A DNA stretch of 35,878 nt from CAZTZL01 sp964617625 (lineage in GTDB: Bacteria > Zhuqueibacterota > QNDG01 > DSAB01). Made by a program: the position numbers and the translations under genes. The stretch spans positions 1 to 35,878 of the forward strand of contig CAZTZL010000031.1 of NCBI GenBank assembly GCA_964617625.1, in the 5' to 3' direction. Positions 17,218 to 24,931 of the stretch are shown here, in pieces; position 1 is the stretch's first letter; each line of letters starts with the position of its first letter. The notes beneath the pieces are model-generated. The model searched no databases. It had not been told where the DNA came from and worked only from the letters and a program-made list of their open reading frames with translations.

Positions 17218-17252
17218 CGTAGCTGGATTGTCGGAGTAGATCCCGACCTACA
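17218..17252 (-). repeat. REP-like hairpin
   Basis: On the minus strand TGTAGGTCGGGATCTACTCC then GACA. GTCGG/CCGAC forms the stem, with outer GTAG/CTAC pairs. The GTAGGTCGGG...CCGAC pattern is like REP elements associated with RAYT transposases in other bacteria. Only one copy is in the window. Apart from this, 17185-17336 holds nothing I can name. Confidence 0.4.
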
Positions 17253-17336
17253 TTACTCCCTCCTATTGCTGATGACTGACATAGGGATCCGTACCTTTTT
17301 CATGCATGAAATGAATATTCTATAATGTTTTAAGAA

Positions 17337-20138
17337 TTAATCCTTAACACATCGGACCGAAAAACCCATCTGTTTTAACATGTCACTGTAAGGGAATTCT
17401 GAATAATCAGAAGATAAAACAAAATGCCATGCACTATCGTTATTTACTTCTGAAGACGACCAATAATTTGCGGAATTGGACATCCCGGTGAATCTACCTG
17501 TAACAAGTCGATAACCACTTGCTCGAGCTGAAAAACCACTTGAATTAGTGGCTCCTATATTCGGAACGTTCCAGTGTTCAGTCCCAGTTTCTTTCAAATG
17601 CCCTCCTGCTACAGAGAATCCACCCAGTAAATCAATGAGCCCCAACCACTCATCTCGGCTGGGTACATGCCAGCCAGTAGGTGCAATATTTCGATTGTCT
17701 TTCACAGTGTACCAGTTGTACAGACATCCGAAATTCTTTGCATTCTCAGTATAGTAATTATAACAACAGTAGGCTCCACTCCTTAAACTGCGCCATTCTT
17801 CCGGATTGTCTACTTGCAGTATGGGCTCACCGTTTCTATAATGTGTCACCCTCAGATTCTCCGCCATCCAAATTTGATCACCGATTTTGACGGTATGATA
17901 GATGTTGCCATCAATGTCAGTTACTGTATTATCATTACGATCTGAAGTTGTGCTTGTACGAGTTCCGGCTCCAGTAGGTGTCTTTGCACACCGGAAACCG
18001 AGAATTACATAACTACTTGTTGGATTATAGTCCATACGACTCCATACATGTGAAAATCCAGCACGATGACTTTGAGCACCACCACGGATCACACGCTTGC
18101 TACCTGCGTCAGGACCTCTTGGATTTTTATAAGGACTATTTTTAAAATATGCAGCATCATAATAATCTTCACACCATTCCCAGACATTCCCACTCATATC
18201 ATACAAACCGAGTTCATTGGGTTTTTTCAGTCCGATAGGTTGTGAATCACTTGTATTCTCTTGAACCCAGGCGACTTCTTGATAATTGTTGCTTCCACTG
18301 AACTCGAAATGATTGCTTCGATTCCCTCCCCTGGCCGCAAACTCCCATTCTGCCTCAGTTGGCAATCGTTTCCCTGTCCATTGAGCATACGCACGGGCAC
18401 CATACCATGTAACATTAATGACAGGATGATGATCATATCCTGCTTTCGGAAGATATTTCCCATTCTGATACACAATTTGACAGCGTGATTCCCGAATATC
18501 TAGCCACAGTTTGCCTGCGTCGGTTTGATTTCCTTTTTCATTGAGAAATTGACAGAATTGAGCATTAGTCACTTCATATTTATCAATATAGAATCCATCG
18601 ACCCAAACTTGATGGGCAGGTTGATTATTACCGGCATAACCATCGTTTCCCATTATGAACTCACCCCCTTCGATAAACACCATGTCCTTGAATGGATCAG
18701 GAGGTGATATTGGTTTTTCTTTGATTTGCGTTGGTACTTTTTCTGAGTTAGATGTTCTATCCGATGTTATTTTAAACTTCGCCACAATCGTCAATAAAAA
18801 ATTATCCTGATCCCCAGCTACCGGATAAAGCCAAACAGATTCCAGTTCCCGATACACATCTTTCTGCTGACCTTGCTTGTAATCGGTCAGCATGAAGTTT
18901 TTCACTGTGGTTTCTTCCATGAACTGCTCGATCTTGGAATAACTCTGTTCAATCTGGCCTGCTATGTCTATCGCTGTTTTGGCAATGTCTTCTGCTGGTG
19001 TGCCCTCTGCAGTGACACTGACACTGTAACGGGGGATGAGTTCCTGCTCTTTGGTGCTGATCAATTGACTTTTGAGTTTGGCCAATTCCGAGTCCAAATA
19101 TTTTAATGCCTCGTTGACGCTCTTGTCCGAGTTGTGTTGATCGTAAGTCACCGTCGTCTTGCTTTCAATCAGTTGTTTTAAAATGCTGCTTCGGTTCGTA
19201 AGGCTGTTCTCTAAATTCCGGATCTCTTCATCAACCTTGGCCAAATTGGCATTGCCGTTCCGGATGATATCCATTTGCCTTCTGCCTGCTGTAGTATTAG
19301 CCAATTGAATCGATTCCTGGGAGGGCTCCACCTCAAAACGGATTTTGTTGATTTCATCCTGGGAAACATCGAAATTTTGCAGTTTGGTTTGATAGTCTTT
19401 CTCCGTCATGGCATTGATGGTCAGATTGGTTTCAGCGGCAGCGATTTCGCCTGAGGTTGCCTTGAAGGATTTTTTGAGCGGTGCCACATTCACTTTAACC
19501 AGATAGAGAAACTTCGTGCGGTTGTCAATGGTTCGGGAGATGAACTGTTTTTCTATGCTCATTTCACCGCTAATGATCGACTTAATTCTATCTGATATGA
19601 ACTGTGATTGTTCCACTGTGGTCATGGATGAAATGAACACACCATTCAAATCCTCAATGGCTTTGGGCGTGAGTGCTTTTTCGGATTTGTCCGCAAGCTG
19701 TTGTTTGGAAGCCCAAGGGTCGATATTTTTCAATACTATGATGAATAGGCCTTTATAATTGATGCCGGAAAGGTCATTCTGGACCTGTTCTTCTATCTCT
19801 TTGCGGTTGTTCTTTTTTTCGGTAATTACCTCCTTGATCTTTTCGATGTCTTTTAACTGAAGCAGTTCCTGTTTATCCATGAAGAGATTGGACATCTTGC
19901 TCTTGATCATGGAGATTTTATTGTCCACGTTGTTGTTGCTCTTGCGGATCTCAAGTTTCAGTTCATCAATATCCATCTGGGTGTATAATACACGCTGGCT
20001 GCTGAGTTTCTGGACAATCAGATCTTTTTTAAGGTTGTTTTTAGGGATGGAAAGGGGGCTTTGGGGAGTATGATATTGGGCAAAGGCTTGTACCATAAGA
20101 AGCAAAGGAAAAATGATCAACAATTGCTTTGTTTTCAT
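17337..20138 (-). CDS. Exported coiled-coil protein with SUMF1-like and FISUMP domains
   Basis: The protein has 933 residues with an excellent CAGGAGGCAGCT before the ATG. Residues 1-20 are a signal peptide (LLLMVQAFAQ). Residues about 40-430 are largely helical, with charged heptad-like stretches (75-120, 300-365) and no family I recognise. Residues 485-718 are a formylglycine-generating-enzyme (SUMF1)-like domain (MVFIEGGEFIMGNDG, KRLPTEAEWEFAARGG, YDMSGNVWEWCEDYY, GFRCAK). The two catalytic Cys positions appear as His691 and Ser696 (GGAQSHRAGFSHVWSR), so FGE activity is unlikely. Residues 738-932 are a FISUMP domain (DIDGNIYHTVKIGDQIWMAE, GCLYNWYTV, WHVPSRDEW, YWSSSE). Both are C-type-lectin-like folds, which suggests binding at the cell surface. 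A promoter module lies 170-195 bases upstream. Confidence 0.9.
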   Translation of the reverse strand: MKTKQLLIIFPLLLMVQAFAQYHTPQSPLSIPKNNLKKDLIVQKLSSQRVLYTQMDIDELKLEIRKSNNNVDNKISMIKSKMSNLFMDKQELLQLKDIEKIKEVITEKKNNRKEIEEQVQNDLSGINYKGLFIIVLKNIDPWASKQQLADKSEKALTPKAIEDLNGVFISSMTTVEQSQFISDRIKSIISGEMSIEKQFISRTIDNRTKFLYLVKVNVAPLKKSFKATSGEIAAAETNLTINAMTEKDYQTKLQNFDVSQDEINKIRFEVEPSQESIQLANTTAGRRQMDIIRNGNANLAKVDEEIRNLENSLTNRSSILKQLIESKTTVTYDQHNSDKSVNEALKYLDSELAKLKSQLISTKEQELIPRYSVSVTAEGTPAEDIAKTAIDIAGQIEQSYSKIEQFMEETTVKNFMLTDYKQGQQKDVYRELESVWLYPVAGDQDNFLLTIVAKFKITSDRTSNSEKVPTQIKEKPISPPDPFKDMVFIEGGEFIMGNDGYAGNNQPAHQVWVDGFYIDKYEVTNAQFCQFLNEKGNQTDAGKLWLDIRESRCQIVYQNGKYLPKAGYDHHPVINVTWYGARAYAQWTGKRLPTEAEWEFAARGGNRSNHFEFSGSNNYQEVAWVQENTSDSQPIGLKKPNELGLYDMSGNVWEWCEDYYDAAYFKNSPYKNPRGPDAGSKRVIRGGAQSHRAGFSHVWSRMDYNPTSSYVILGFRCAKTPTGAGTRTSTTSDRNDNTVTDIDGNIYHTVKIGDQIWMAENLRVTHYRNGEPILQVDNPEEWRSLRSGAYCCYNYYTENAKNFGCLYNWYTVKDNRNIAPTGWHVPSRDEWLGLIDLLGGFSVAGGHLKETGTEHWNVPNIGATNSSGFSARASGYRLVTGRFTGMSNSANYWSSSEVNNDSAWHFVLSSDYSEFPYSDMLKQMGFSVRCVKD

Positions 20139-20305
20139 AGCTGCCTCCTGTCATTTTCTGATGTGATCAATTTACTGTTTGTCACCCCCAGGATGGATAT
20201 CCTGCGATTTTGAAAACCGATCTCTTTATCAGAATAGGAATAGAAAACATTCTTTGAAATATTCTGAAGCTCACAGTTATATTTTATAAGGATATGAACT
20301 GTTTT

Positions 20306-20334
20306 AAAATAATGGAAACGCTTGAAGAAATCAA
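20306..20334 (-). promoter_or_regulatory. Promoter module copy C (SUMF1-like/FISUMP gene)
   Basis: On the minus strand CTTCTTGATTTCTTCA continues to TCCATTATTTT: TTGATT, 17 bases, TATTTT, the same as copy B outside the variable spacer core. It predicts a leader of about 160 bases before the ATG at 20138. Confidence 0.6.
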
Positions 20335-20520
20335 GAAGAATTCAGAAAAATTTTTAATTTGATAAGATGTGATCAATTTTTCCTAGGAAAAAACTGCCGG
20401 ACGTGGAATTTCCTGTCGGCTGCCGGAGTTTCAATTTCAGGAAATATAATGCCAGGATGATTATGGTAAGTAATATATTCTCAATTATTAAAATAAGGTT
20501 AAAAATGGTATTTGATGAAA

Positions 20521-20536
20521 TGGCATATTTATTGTA
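20521..20536 (+). promoter_or_regulatory. Sigma-54-like site upstream of the Tad operon
   Basis: The site reads TGGCAT, 5 bases, TTGTA. As at 6856-6872 the -24 half is good and the -12 half has GT for GC. It would give a long leader of about 290 bases to flp. It is weak evidence on its own. Confidence 0.22.
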
Positions 20537-20566
20537 TGGAAAATTATTTAGCAATATCACTATTTC

Positions 20567-20662
20567 TAACACTTCTTTGAAGAGAAGTGTTATGACGATC
20601 TTAAAATTAACTCTGGCGGGAGTTTGTGAAAAGTATTTAAAATGACGTGAAGGTACTGCCCT
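20567..20662 (+). repeat. Hairpin plus structured repeat, copy 1
   Basis: A perfect 10-bp hairpin (20567-20576 with 20583-20592, loop TTGAAG) is followed by two boxes shared with 31886-31936: ACTCTGGCGGGAGTT (20610-20624) and AATGACGTGAAGGTACTGCC plus CT (20641-20662), then six T. The bases between the boxes differ in sequence and length (16 here, 14 there). This copy lacks the left GGGCAGTAC arm. The remainder of 20139-20841 is AT-rich intergenic DNA with no supported gene. Confidence 0.7.
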
Positions 20663-20750
20663 TTTTTATTTAAGGAAGAAAATGAATACCCCATTGTTAA
20701 TTCTAATAGATGAAATGATAAACTCGAATTTAAAGAATTATTTTCTTTTC

Positions 20751-20763
20751 AAAGGAGGTGATC
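20751..20763 (+). promoter_or_regulatory. Perfect anti-Shine-Dalgarno match without a start codon
   Basis: AAAGGAGGTGATC is fully complementary to the usual bacterial 16S rRNA 3' end. No ATG follows within the normal distance; the nearest in-frame candidate is a TTG 34 bases on. It lies 78 bases before the flp start, inside the expected leader, and may act as a ribosome standby site or a regulatory element. Confidence 0.5.
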
Positions 20764-20841
20764 AGCACCCGGCTTATTTTTCAAGTATTGTTTTAATTGT
20801 CTAAGAAAACGGACCAACCAAAGGGTATAAAGGAGGATGTT

Positions 20842-21009
20842 ATGAAAGCCATTCAATTTTTCCGCAATTTCATTCGCAGAGAAAAAGGGCAAGCTCTTTC
20901 CGAGTATGCCTTGATTCTCATTTTAATCGCTGTTGTGGCAGTTGTGGCAGTGACCTTGCTTGGCAACCAGATTTCTCAGGTTCTGAACTCCATTGCAAAT
21001 GCACTGTAA
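20842..21009 (+). CDS. flp: Flp/Fap-type pilin 1
   Basis: The protein has 55 residues. ATAAAGGAGGATGTT before the ATG at 20842 decides the start over an upstream TTG at 20797. Residues 1-16 are a basic leader ending EKG; the processing motif G16|QALSEY has the Glu at +5 and Tyr at +6 required by the Tad prepilin peptidase (TadV/CpaA). A hydrophobic helix follows (ALILILIAVVAVVAVTLLG), then the short tail NQISQVLNSIANAL. After cleavage it should form the thin Flp pilus fibre. It opens the Tad operon; a second pilin lies 38 bases downstream. Confidence 0.95.
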   Translation: MKAIQFFRNFIRREKGQALSEYALILILIAVVAVVAVTLLGNQISQVLNSIANAL

Positions 21010-21047
21010 TCTTGACTGGATTGTGCCTTAGAGAGAAAGTCGTTGGT

Positions 21048-21185
21048 ATGAAGAGAGATAAAGGACAGGCTTTGGGTGAATTCGTACTTATCCTGATGTT
21101 GATAGTGGTCATCTCGATCGTTGTTTTAACCCTGTTCGGCAATCAGGTGTCCAATATGCTGTCAAGTGTGGCCAATGTACTTTAA
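21048..21185 (+). CDS. Flp-type pilin 2 with very short leader
   Basis: The protein has 45 residues and is easily missed. It reads MKRDKG|QALGEFVLILMLIV, then VISIVVLTLFG, and ends NQVSNMLSSVANVL. The motif G6|QALGEF keeps Glu at +5 with Phe at +6. The tail is clearly homologous to pilin 1 (NQxSxxLxSxANxL), so it is a divergent tandem duplicate. The leader has only 6 residues against 16 in pilin 1. The ribosome binding site is weak (GAGAGAAAG, 9-13 bases away). It may be a minor pilin or initiator subunit. Confidence 0.88.
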   Translation: MKRDKGQALGEFVLILMLIVVISIVVLTLFGNQVSNMLSSVANVL

Positions 21186-21290
21186 TATGGATGATCATAA
21201 CTTGATGAGAAATCGCCTTGGGGTTTTTAAATTGGAATCGCTGCTTCAGTTTAAAATATTTTGTTCAATTAAATAAAAACAGCGGATTTT

Positions 21291-21333
21291 TCCTTCCCCT
21301 TCATCTCCTGAGTCAAAGAGAGAAGGGGAAGGA
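21291..21333 (+). repeat. Long hairpin between pilins and tadE
   Basis: CCTTCCCCTTC (21292-21302) pairs with GAAGGGGAAGG (21322-21332) over 11 bases, and an inner TCTC/GAGA pair extends it past one bulged A. No T-run follows on the plus strand. In the 310-base stretch between flp2 and tadE this is the only structure I see. It may stabilise the pilin mRNA or reduce read-through into the assembly genes. Confidence 0.65.
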
Positions 21334-21495
21334 CCCCTCGCTCGGAACATCACTCTAATGCACAATTCCATCAGAAAGTTCATGAGAATCAATATGAATA
21401 CCATTTTACATTTGTTATCCAGTAAAAAATTTCCTGTTGCTGATGAGGCAAAAAGGAAAGAAATCTTTTTATTCGGAAAGGAGGATGGAGCGCAA

Positions 21496-21879
21496 ATGAT
21501 CAAATCAAAAAATTCGGAGAGAGGGCAATCGTTGGTAGAGTTTGCGTTAATTCTTCCCCTGTTTATAATTGTTTTATTCGGGATTATGGAATTTGGAAAA
21601 TTGTGGGAAATATCGAATCTGATTACCAGTGCTTCGCGGGAAGGTGCAAGAGTCGCCGCTATATCCGGATCAAGCCAGAGCCAAGCCGTCAACGCGGCAC
21701 AGCATGTGTTGTCCGCAGCCAATATTGAAGGTGCGACTATCTCTGTTTCCGGTCCCAATTCTGCCAGTGAAGTGTCGGTTACCGTCAGCCTTCACTATAC
21801 ACCGCTGACAGGATCAATCATTCCCGGATTCGATAATTTTTCTATTTCGCGGAGCACCATTATGCGCTGGGAAGGGTAA
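21496..21879 (+). CDS. tadE: TadE-like pseudopilin
   Basis: The protein has 127 residues. I start at 21496 (AAAGGAGGATGGAGCGCAA upstream) rather than at 21358, because the extra N-terminus has no family resemblance. The prepilin-like motif RG|QSLVEFALILPLF is followed by a membrane helix and the TadE signature (LFGIMEFGKLWEISNLIT, SASREGARVAA). The C-terminal part is periplasmic beta-rich sequence. TadE is processed by the Tad peptidase and is needed for Flp pilus assembly. The stop is 18 bases before cpaB. Confidence 0.93.
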   Translation: MIKSKNSERGQSLVEFALILPLFIIVLFGIMEFGKLWEISNLITSASREGARVAAISGSSQSQAVNAAQHVLSAANIEGATISVSGPNSASEVSVTVSLHYTPLTGSIIPGFDNFSISRSTIMRWEG

Positions 21880-21897
21880 TGATCGGAGATATGCACC

Positions 21898-22770
21898 ATG
21901 CTGAAAATTAAAACGATAATCATCATCGCATTGCTTTTAAGCGGATCTGCCACTTTTGGAATTTACCGCTATATGCAGACGACCAAAGAAAAACGGGAGG
22001 AACCATCGCGCGATTATCAGAGTGTGGTCGTGGCGAGGGCCGATTTGCCGATGGGAGCAGAAATTCACCTGTCGGATTTGGTTGTGGCAGAGTGGCCACA
22101 AAAATGTGCTCCCAGAGGGGCGTTTTCCGATCCATCAGCAATTATAGGCCGTGTCATCAAGACGGAAATTTATGCAGGAGAAGTATTTCTTGAGTCCAAA
22201 CTGGCTCCGGATGGTTCTGTCGGAGGGTTCTCAAGCATCATCCCCATTGGAATGCGTGCCCTCACTGTTTCGGTAAACAGTTACAGCGGTGTGGGAGGAT
22301 TTATCCTTCCCAATACGCATGTGGATATTTTAGTCACGGTGCCCTCCTATACGCAAAAAGAAGAATCAAAAACCAAAATGATTCTTGAAGATGTCAAGGT
22401 CCTGGCTGTGGACCAGACTTTTGAAAGAAAAGGTGATGATCCGGTATCGGTCCAGACAGTTACACTTCTTGTGACTCCCGAACAAGCGGAAAAACTGGTA
22501 CTGGCCAGTACGGAAGGGAAACTGCAGCTGAGTCTGAGAAATACAGCCGACCGATCAATCAAATCCACTTCCGGAACCCGGTTGAAAGAGCTGATTTCGA
22601 AACAGAATCGCGTAATTACCAGCCGAGCGGTGAAGAAGCCGGAACCGCGGGTTGCTCAGATCAATGCCGGAAAGGAAAAAAATGTGGTTGAAATCATCAA
22701 TTCGGATTCGCGGATTGAGGTGGTGTTTGAGAATGGAGAAATGAAAGAATCAAAAAAACTCTCACGATAA
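21898..22770 (+). CDS. cpaB: CpaB/RcpC pilus assembly protein
   Basis: The protein has 290 residues. A membrane anchor lies at about 5-25 (TIIIIALLLSGSATFGIY). Residues 39-103 form a SAF domain (VVVARADLPMGAEIHLSDL, VIKTEIYAGEVFL), and 110-220 the RcpC/CpaB domain (IPIGMRALTVSVN, GGFILPNTHVDILVTVP, TVTLLVTPEQAEKLVLA). CpaB proteins sit in the periplasm and are thought to stabilise or gate the secretin channel, possibly by binding peptidoglycan or sugar. The basic, charged tail beyond 230 is not conserved that I can tell. It is followed by the secretin gene after 59 bases. Confidence 0.94.
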   Translation: MLKIKTIIIIALLLSGSATFGIYRYMQTTKEKREEPSRDYQSVVVARADLPMGAEIHLSDLVVAEWPQKCAPRGAFSDPSAIIGRVIKTEIYAGEVFLESKLAPDGSVGGFSSIIPIGMRALTVSVNSYSGVGGFILPNTHVDILVTVPSYTQKEESKTKMILEDVKVLAVDQTFERKGDDPVSVQTVTLLVTPEQAEKLVLASTEGKLQLSLRNTADRSIKSTSGTRLKELISKQNRVITSRAVKKPEPRVAQINAGKEKNVVEIINSDSRIEVVFENGEMKESKKLSR

Positions 22771-22829
22771 AGGAATTCGTTCCGCGGAGCAAAAGCTGAC
22801 TTGAATCATATATCAAGAAAAGGGGCGCC

Positions 22830-23924
22830 ATGAATTTCAGCTGTCGATTTAGAAAATTCAATTATCAAATCATTTTTGCCGGTCTGTTATTTGTTTCTCT
22901 TTCTGCGGGTTCAGCAGCGCCGGAAAATTCAATTGGTTTGACTGTGTATATCGGCCAGTCTCAAGTGATCGAATTCGAGCAACCGATCAAGCGGGTCGCT
23001 ATTTCCAATCCGGAAGTTGCGTATGCCAATGTGGTTTCTCCCCATCAAATCCTCGTGGATGGCAAATCTGCAGGCGTTACCAGTTTGGTGATTTGGCCCG
23101 AGTCGGGCAATTACCTGAAATATCGGTTGCACGTCTGCAACGAAGCCTTCCGGGATCAGGTCATGCTGCAAATGCGGTTTATGGAGATCAACAAATCGGC
23201 GTTAAAAACTTTTGGATCGGATTTTCTGCTCCAGAAGATGAAAATAGGATCCGAGAAGGTGGATGTGGGGAGCTATGGAGGAAAAGTATCCGAACCCAGC
23301 ATCCCGCTGGCACTGGGGAATTCAGTAGATATGTTTTTTTCTGTCACTTCACAGAATATGACGACCATTATCAAAGCCCTGTATGAGGACAATCTGCTCT
23401 CTATTCTGGCTGCTCCGAACTTGAGCGCTGTCAGCGGTGAAGAAGCCAGTTTTCTTGCAGGCGGGGAGTTTCCCATTCCGATCGTTTCAGGGACGATGGG
23501 AATGCAGACCGTGACAATCCAGTTTAAGGAATATGGTGTTGGTCTGAAATTTATCCCCACGGTTCTGGATTCCCAAGTGGTGAACATCAAGGTGGCTGCC
23601 GAAGTGAGCCATCTCGATTTTGAAAACGGCATTCTCATCAGCGGTTTCCGGATTCCTTCTCTGATAACCAGAAAAGCCGAAACTACCGTGGAACTGAAGG
23701 AAGGGCAGTTTTTAATACTTGGGGGGCTCCTTTCAAACGATGTGTCCCAAATCATTTCCAAGATTCCTATTCTCGGGCAGATACCCATTCTGGGAAGGTT
23801 ATTCAGCAGCAAACGGTATCAAAAAAGTGAGAGCGAACTGCTCGTAACACTCTCGCCGAAAATCATCCATGAAATGTCCCGGGAGGAGATTTCGGGGGCT
23901 TATCTTGATACAGCTAATCCGTAA
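22830..23924 (+). CDS. cpaC: CpaC/RcpA secretin of the Tad pilus
   Basis: The protein has 364 residues, with a signal peptide to about residue 30. Residues 35-102 are the pilus-type N-terminal domain (LTVYIGQSQVIEFEQPIKRV, GVTSLVIWP). Residues 180-345 are the secretin core (LAAPNLSAVSGEEASFLAGG, GVGLKFIPTVLD, RKAETTVELKEGQFLILGGL, KIPILGQIPILGRLFSS, ELLVTLSPKII). It forms the outer-membrane ring for the pilus. It is shorter than CpaC proteins of about 450-550 residues, and the BON domain often found between the two parts appears to be absent. It lies 11 bases before the vWA-containing tadG-like gene. Confidence 0.95.
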   Translation: MNFSCRFRKFNYQIIFAGLLFVSLSAGSAAPENSIGLTVYIGQSQVIEFEQPIKRVAISNPEVAYANVVSPHQILVDGKSAGVTSLVIWPESGNYLKYRLHVCNEAFRDQVMLQMRFMEINKSALKTFGSDFLLQKMKIGSEKVDVGSYGGKVSEPSIPLALGNSVDMFFSVTSQNMTTIIKALYEDNLLSILAAPNLSAVSGEEASFLAGGEFPIPIVSGTMGMQTVTIQFKEYGVGLKFIPTVLDSQVVNIKVAAEVSHLDFENGILISGFRIPSLITRKAETTVELKEGQFLILGGLLSNDVSQIISKIPILGQIPILGRLFSSKRYQKSESELLVTLSPKIIHEMSREEISGAYLDTANP

Positions 23925-23935
23925 GGGGGGTTTCA

Positions 23936-24931
23936 ATGTGCAAATTTTTCAATAAACAGAACGGAAATATTCTTGTATTATCCGTTATATCCACACTCTC
24001 CATCATGGCATTTGCTTCGGTTGCCGTTGATGTGGGGTGTATTTTAACAGCAAAGAATCATCTTCAGGTCGGTGTGGATGCCTCCGCGCTTGCTGCCGCC
24101 TCCGGACTGGTTGTCAATCAAGCGGAAGCAATCCAGAGGGGAATCGTCATTTCGAACAGCAATAAGATATTACAGCATCCGCTGGCCCTTCAGAGCAATG
24201 AAATTTTCTTTATCGATCAAAAAACAGTCAAGGTAACGGCCAGGCGTTCTGTTGATCTGTTTTTCGCAAGGGTATTCGGATTGAATTCCGCCGAGGTGTC
24301 GGCGACGGCCACGGCCGAACTGGGAAACCGGGATATCATGCTCATTTTCGACCGTTCGGGAAGCATGGACGACGATACATCGGATCCGGATGTGCCCCAG
24401 CCGATCACGGATACTCAGAATGCATCGAACTACTTTGTCGATCTCATTGCTGGCAATCCGTATGTGTTTGACAGGGTGGGGCTCGTTTCCTATTCTACGT
24501 ACGCACAACTCACACTGCCGCTGGGACGGAATTTCAGTCTGATCAAAAATACGATTCAAGCGTACGAAGCCAACGGTTACACAAACATCGGACAGGCCGT
24601 TCAATATTCAAATAATCATCTCATTCAAAACGCGCAGTCACGGTCCCTGAAAACAGAAATATTACTTTCTGACGGAATGGCAAACCGGCCCGGTCTTGGC
24701 ATGCCGACCAATCCGACGGCGATTCAATTTGCTCTTTCCAATGCGCAGATTGCGGCAAACAATGCTATTAAAATCTATACGATCAGTCTGGGAAACGACA
24801 CCGACTGGAATTTGATGGAACAGATTGCAGCGATCACCGGCGGCAAACACTACCATGCTCCGACCCCTGCCGATCTGGATGCAATTTTTAATGAAATCGC
24901 GGGCAGGATTCCATCGATTCTGATCAGCTGA
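23936..24931 (+). CDS. tadG: TadG-like protein with vWA domain
   Basis: The protein has 331 residues with GTAAGGGGGG before the ATG. Residues 8-130 are the TadG-type N-terminus (NGNILVLSVISTLSIMAFAS, AVDVGCILTAKNHLQVGVDA). Residues 132-325 are a von Willebrand A domain with an intact MIDAS motif DRSGS (139-143), a conserved Thr region (NGYTNIGQAV) and ILLSDGMANRPG. vWA domains bind ligands through a divalent metal. In Tad systems TadG-like proteins span the periplasm and in some species influence adhesion. It is a tandem relative of the next gene. Confidence 0.93.
   Translation: MCKFFNKQNGNILVLSVISTLSIMAFASVAVDVGCILTAKNHLQVGVDASALAAASGLVVNQAEAIQRGIVISNSNKILQHPLALQSNEIFFIDQKTVKVTARRSVDLFFARVFGLNSAEVSATATAELGNRDIMLIFDRSGSMDDDTSDPDVPQPITDTQNASNYFVDLIAGNPYVFDRVGLVSYSTYAQLTLPLGRNFSLIKNTIQAYEANGYTNIGQAVQYSNNHLIQNAQSRSLKTEILLSDGMANRPGLGMPTNPTAIQFALSNAQIAANNAIKIYTISLGNDTDWNLMEQIAAITGGKHYHAPTPADLDAIFNEIAGRIPSILIS

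Noticed and set aside
17298..17311. TTTCATGCATGAAA palindrome after the SUMF1-like gene
   Set aside because: No T-run follows on the minus strand and the stem is AT-rich; it is not a convincing terminator.
14534..20204. The 12-mer GGATGGATATCC occurs in hairpins at 14536-14547 and 20191-20202
   Set aside because: A shared 12-mer is expected by chance dozens of times in 36 kb, and no other context is shared.
20354..20645. Two short overlapping frames on opposite strands (minus 72 codons, hydrophobic; plus 80 codons) in the Tad upstream region
   Set aside because: Both lack a ribosome binding site, use GTG starts and lie over the AT-rich leader and the hairpin; composition alone explains the hydrophobic look.
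20609..20662. Structured repeat as an integron attC site
   Set aside because: No R''/R' core sites (RYYYAAC/GTTRRRY) pair as needed, and there is no integrase or cassette array.
20744..20775. Anti-Shine-Dalgarno match as the 3' end of a 16S rRNA gene on the minus strand
   Set aside because: Only the last 13 bases match; the expected upstream GTGCGGCTGG helix is not intact and no rRNA sequence follows.
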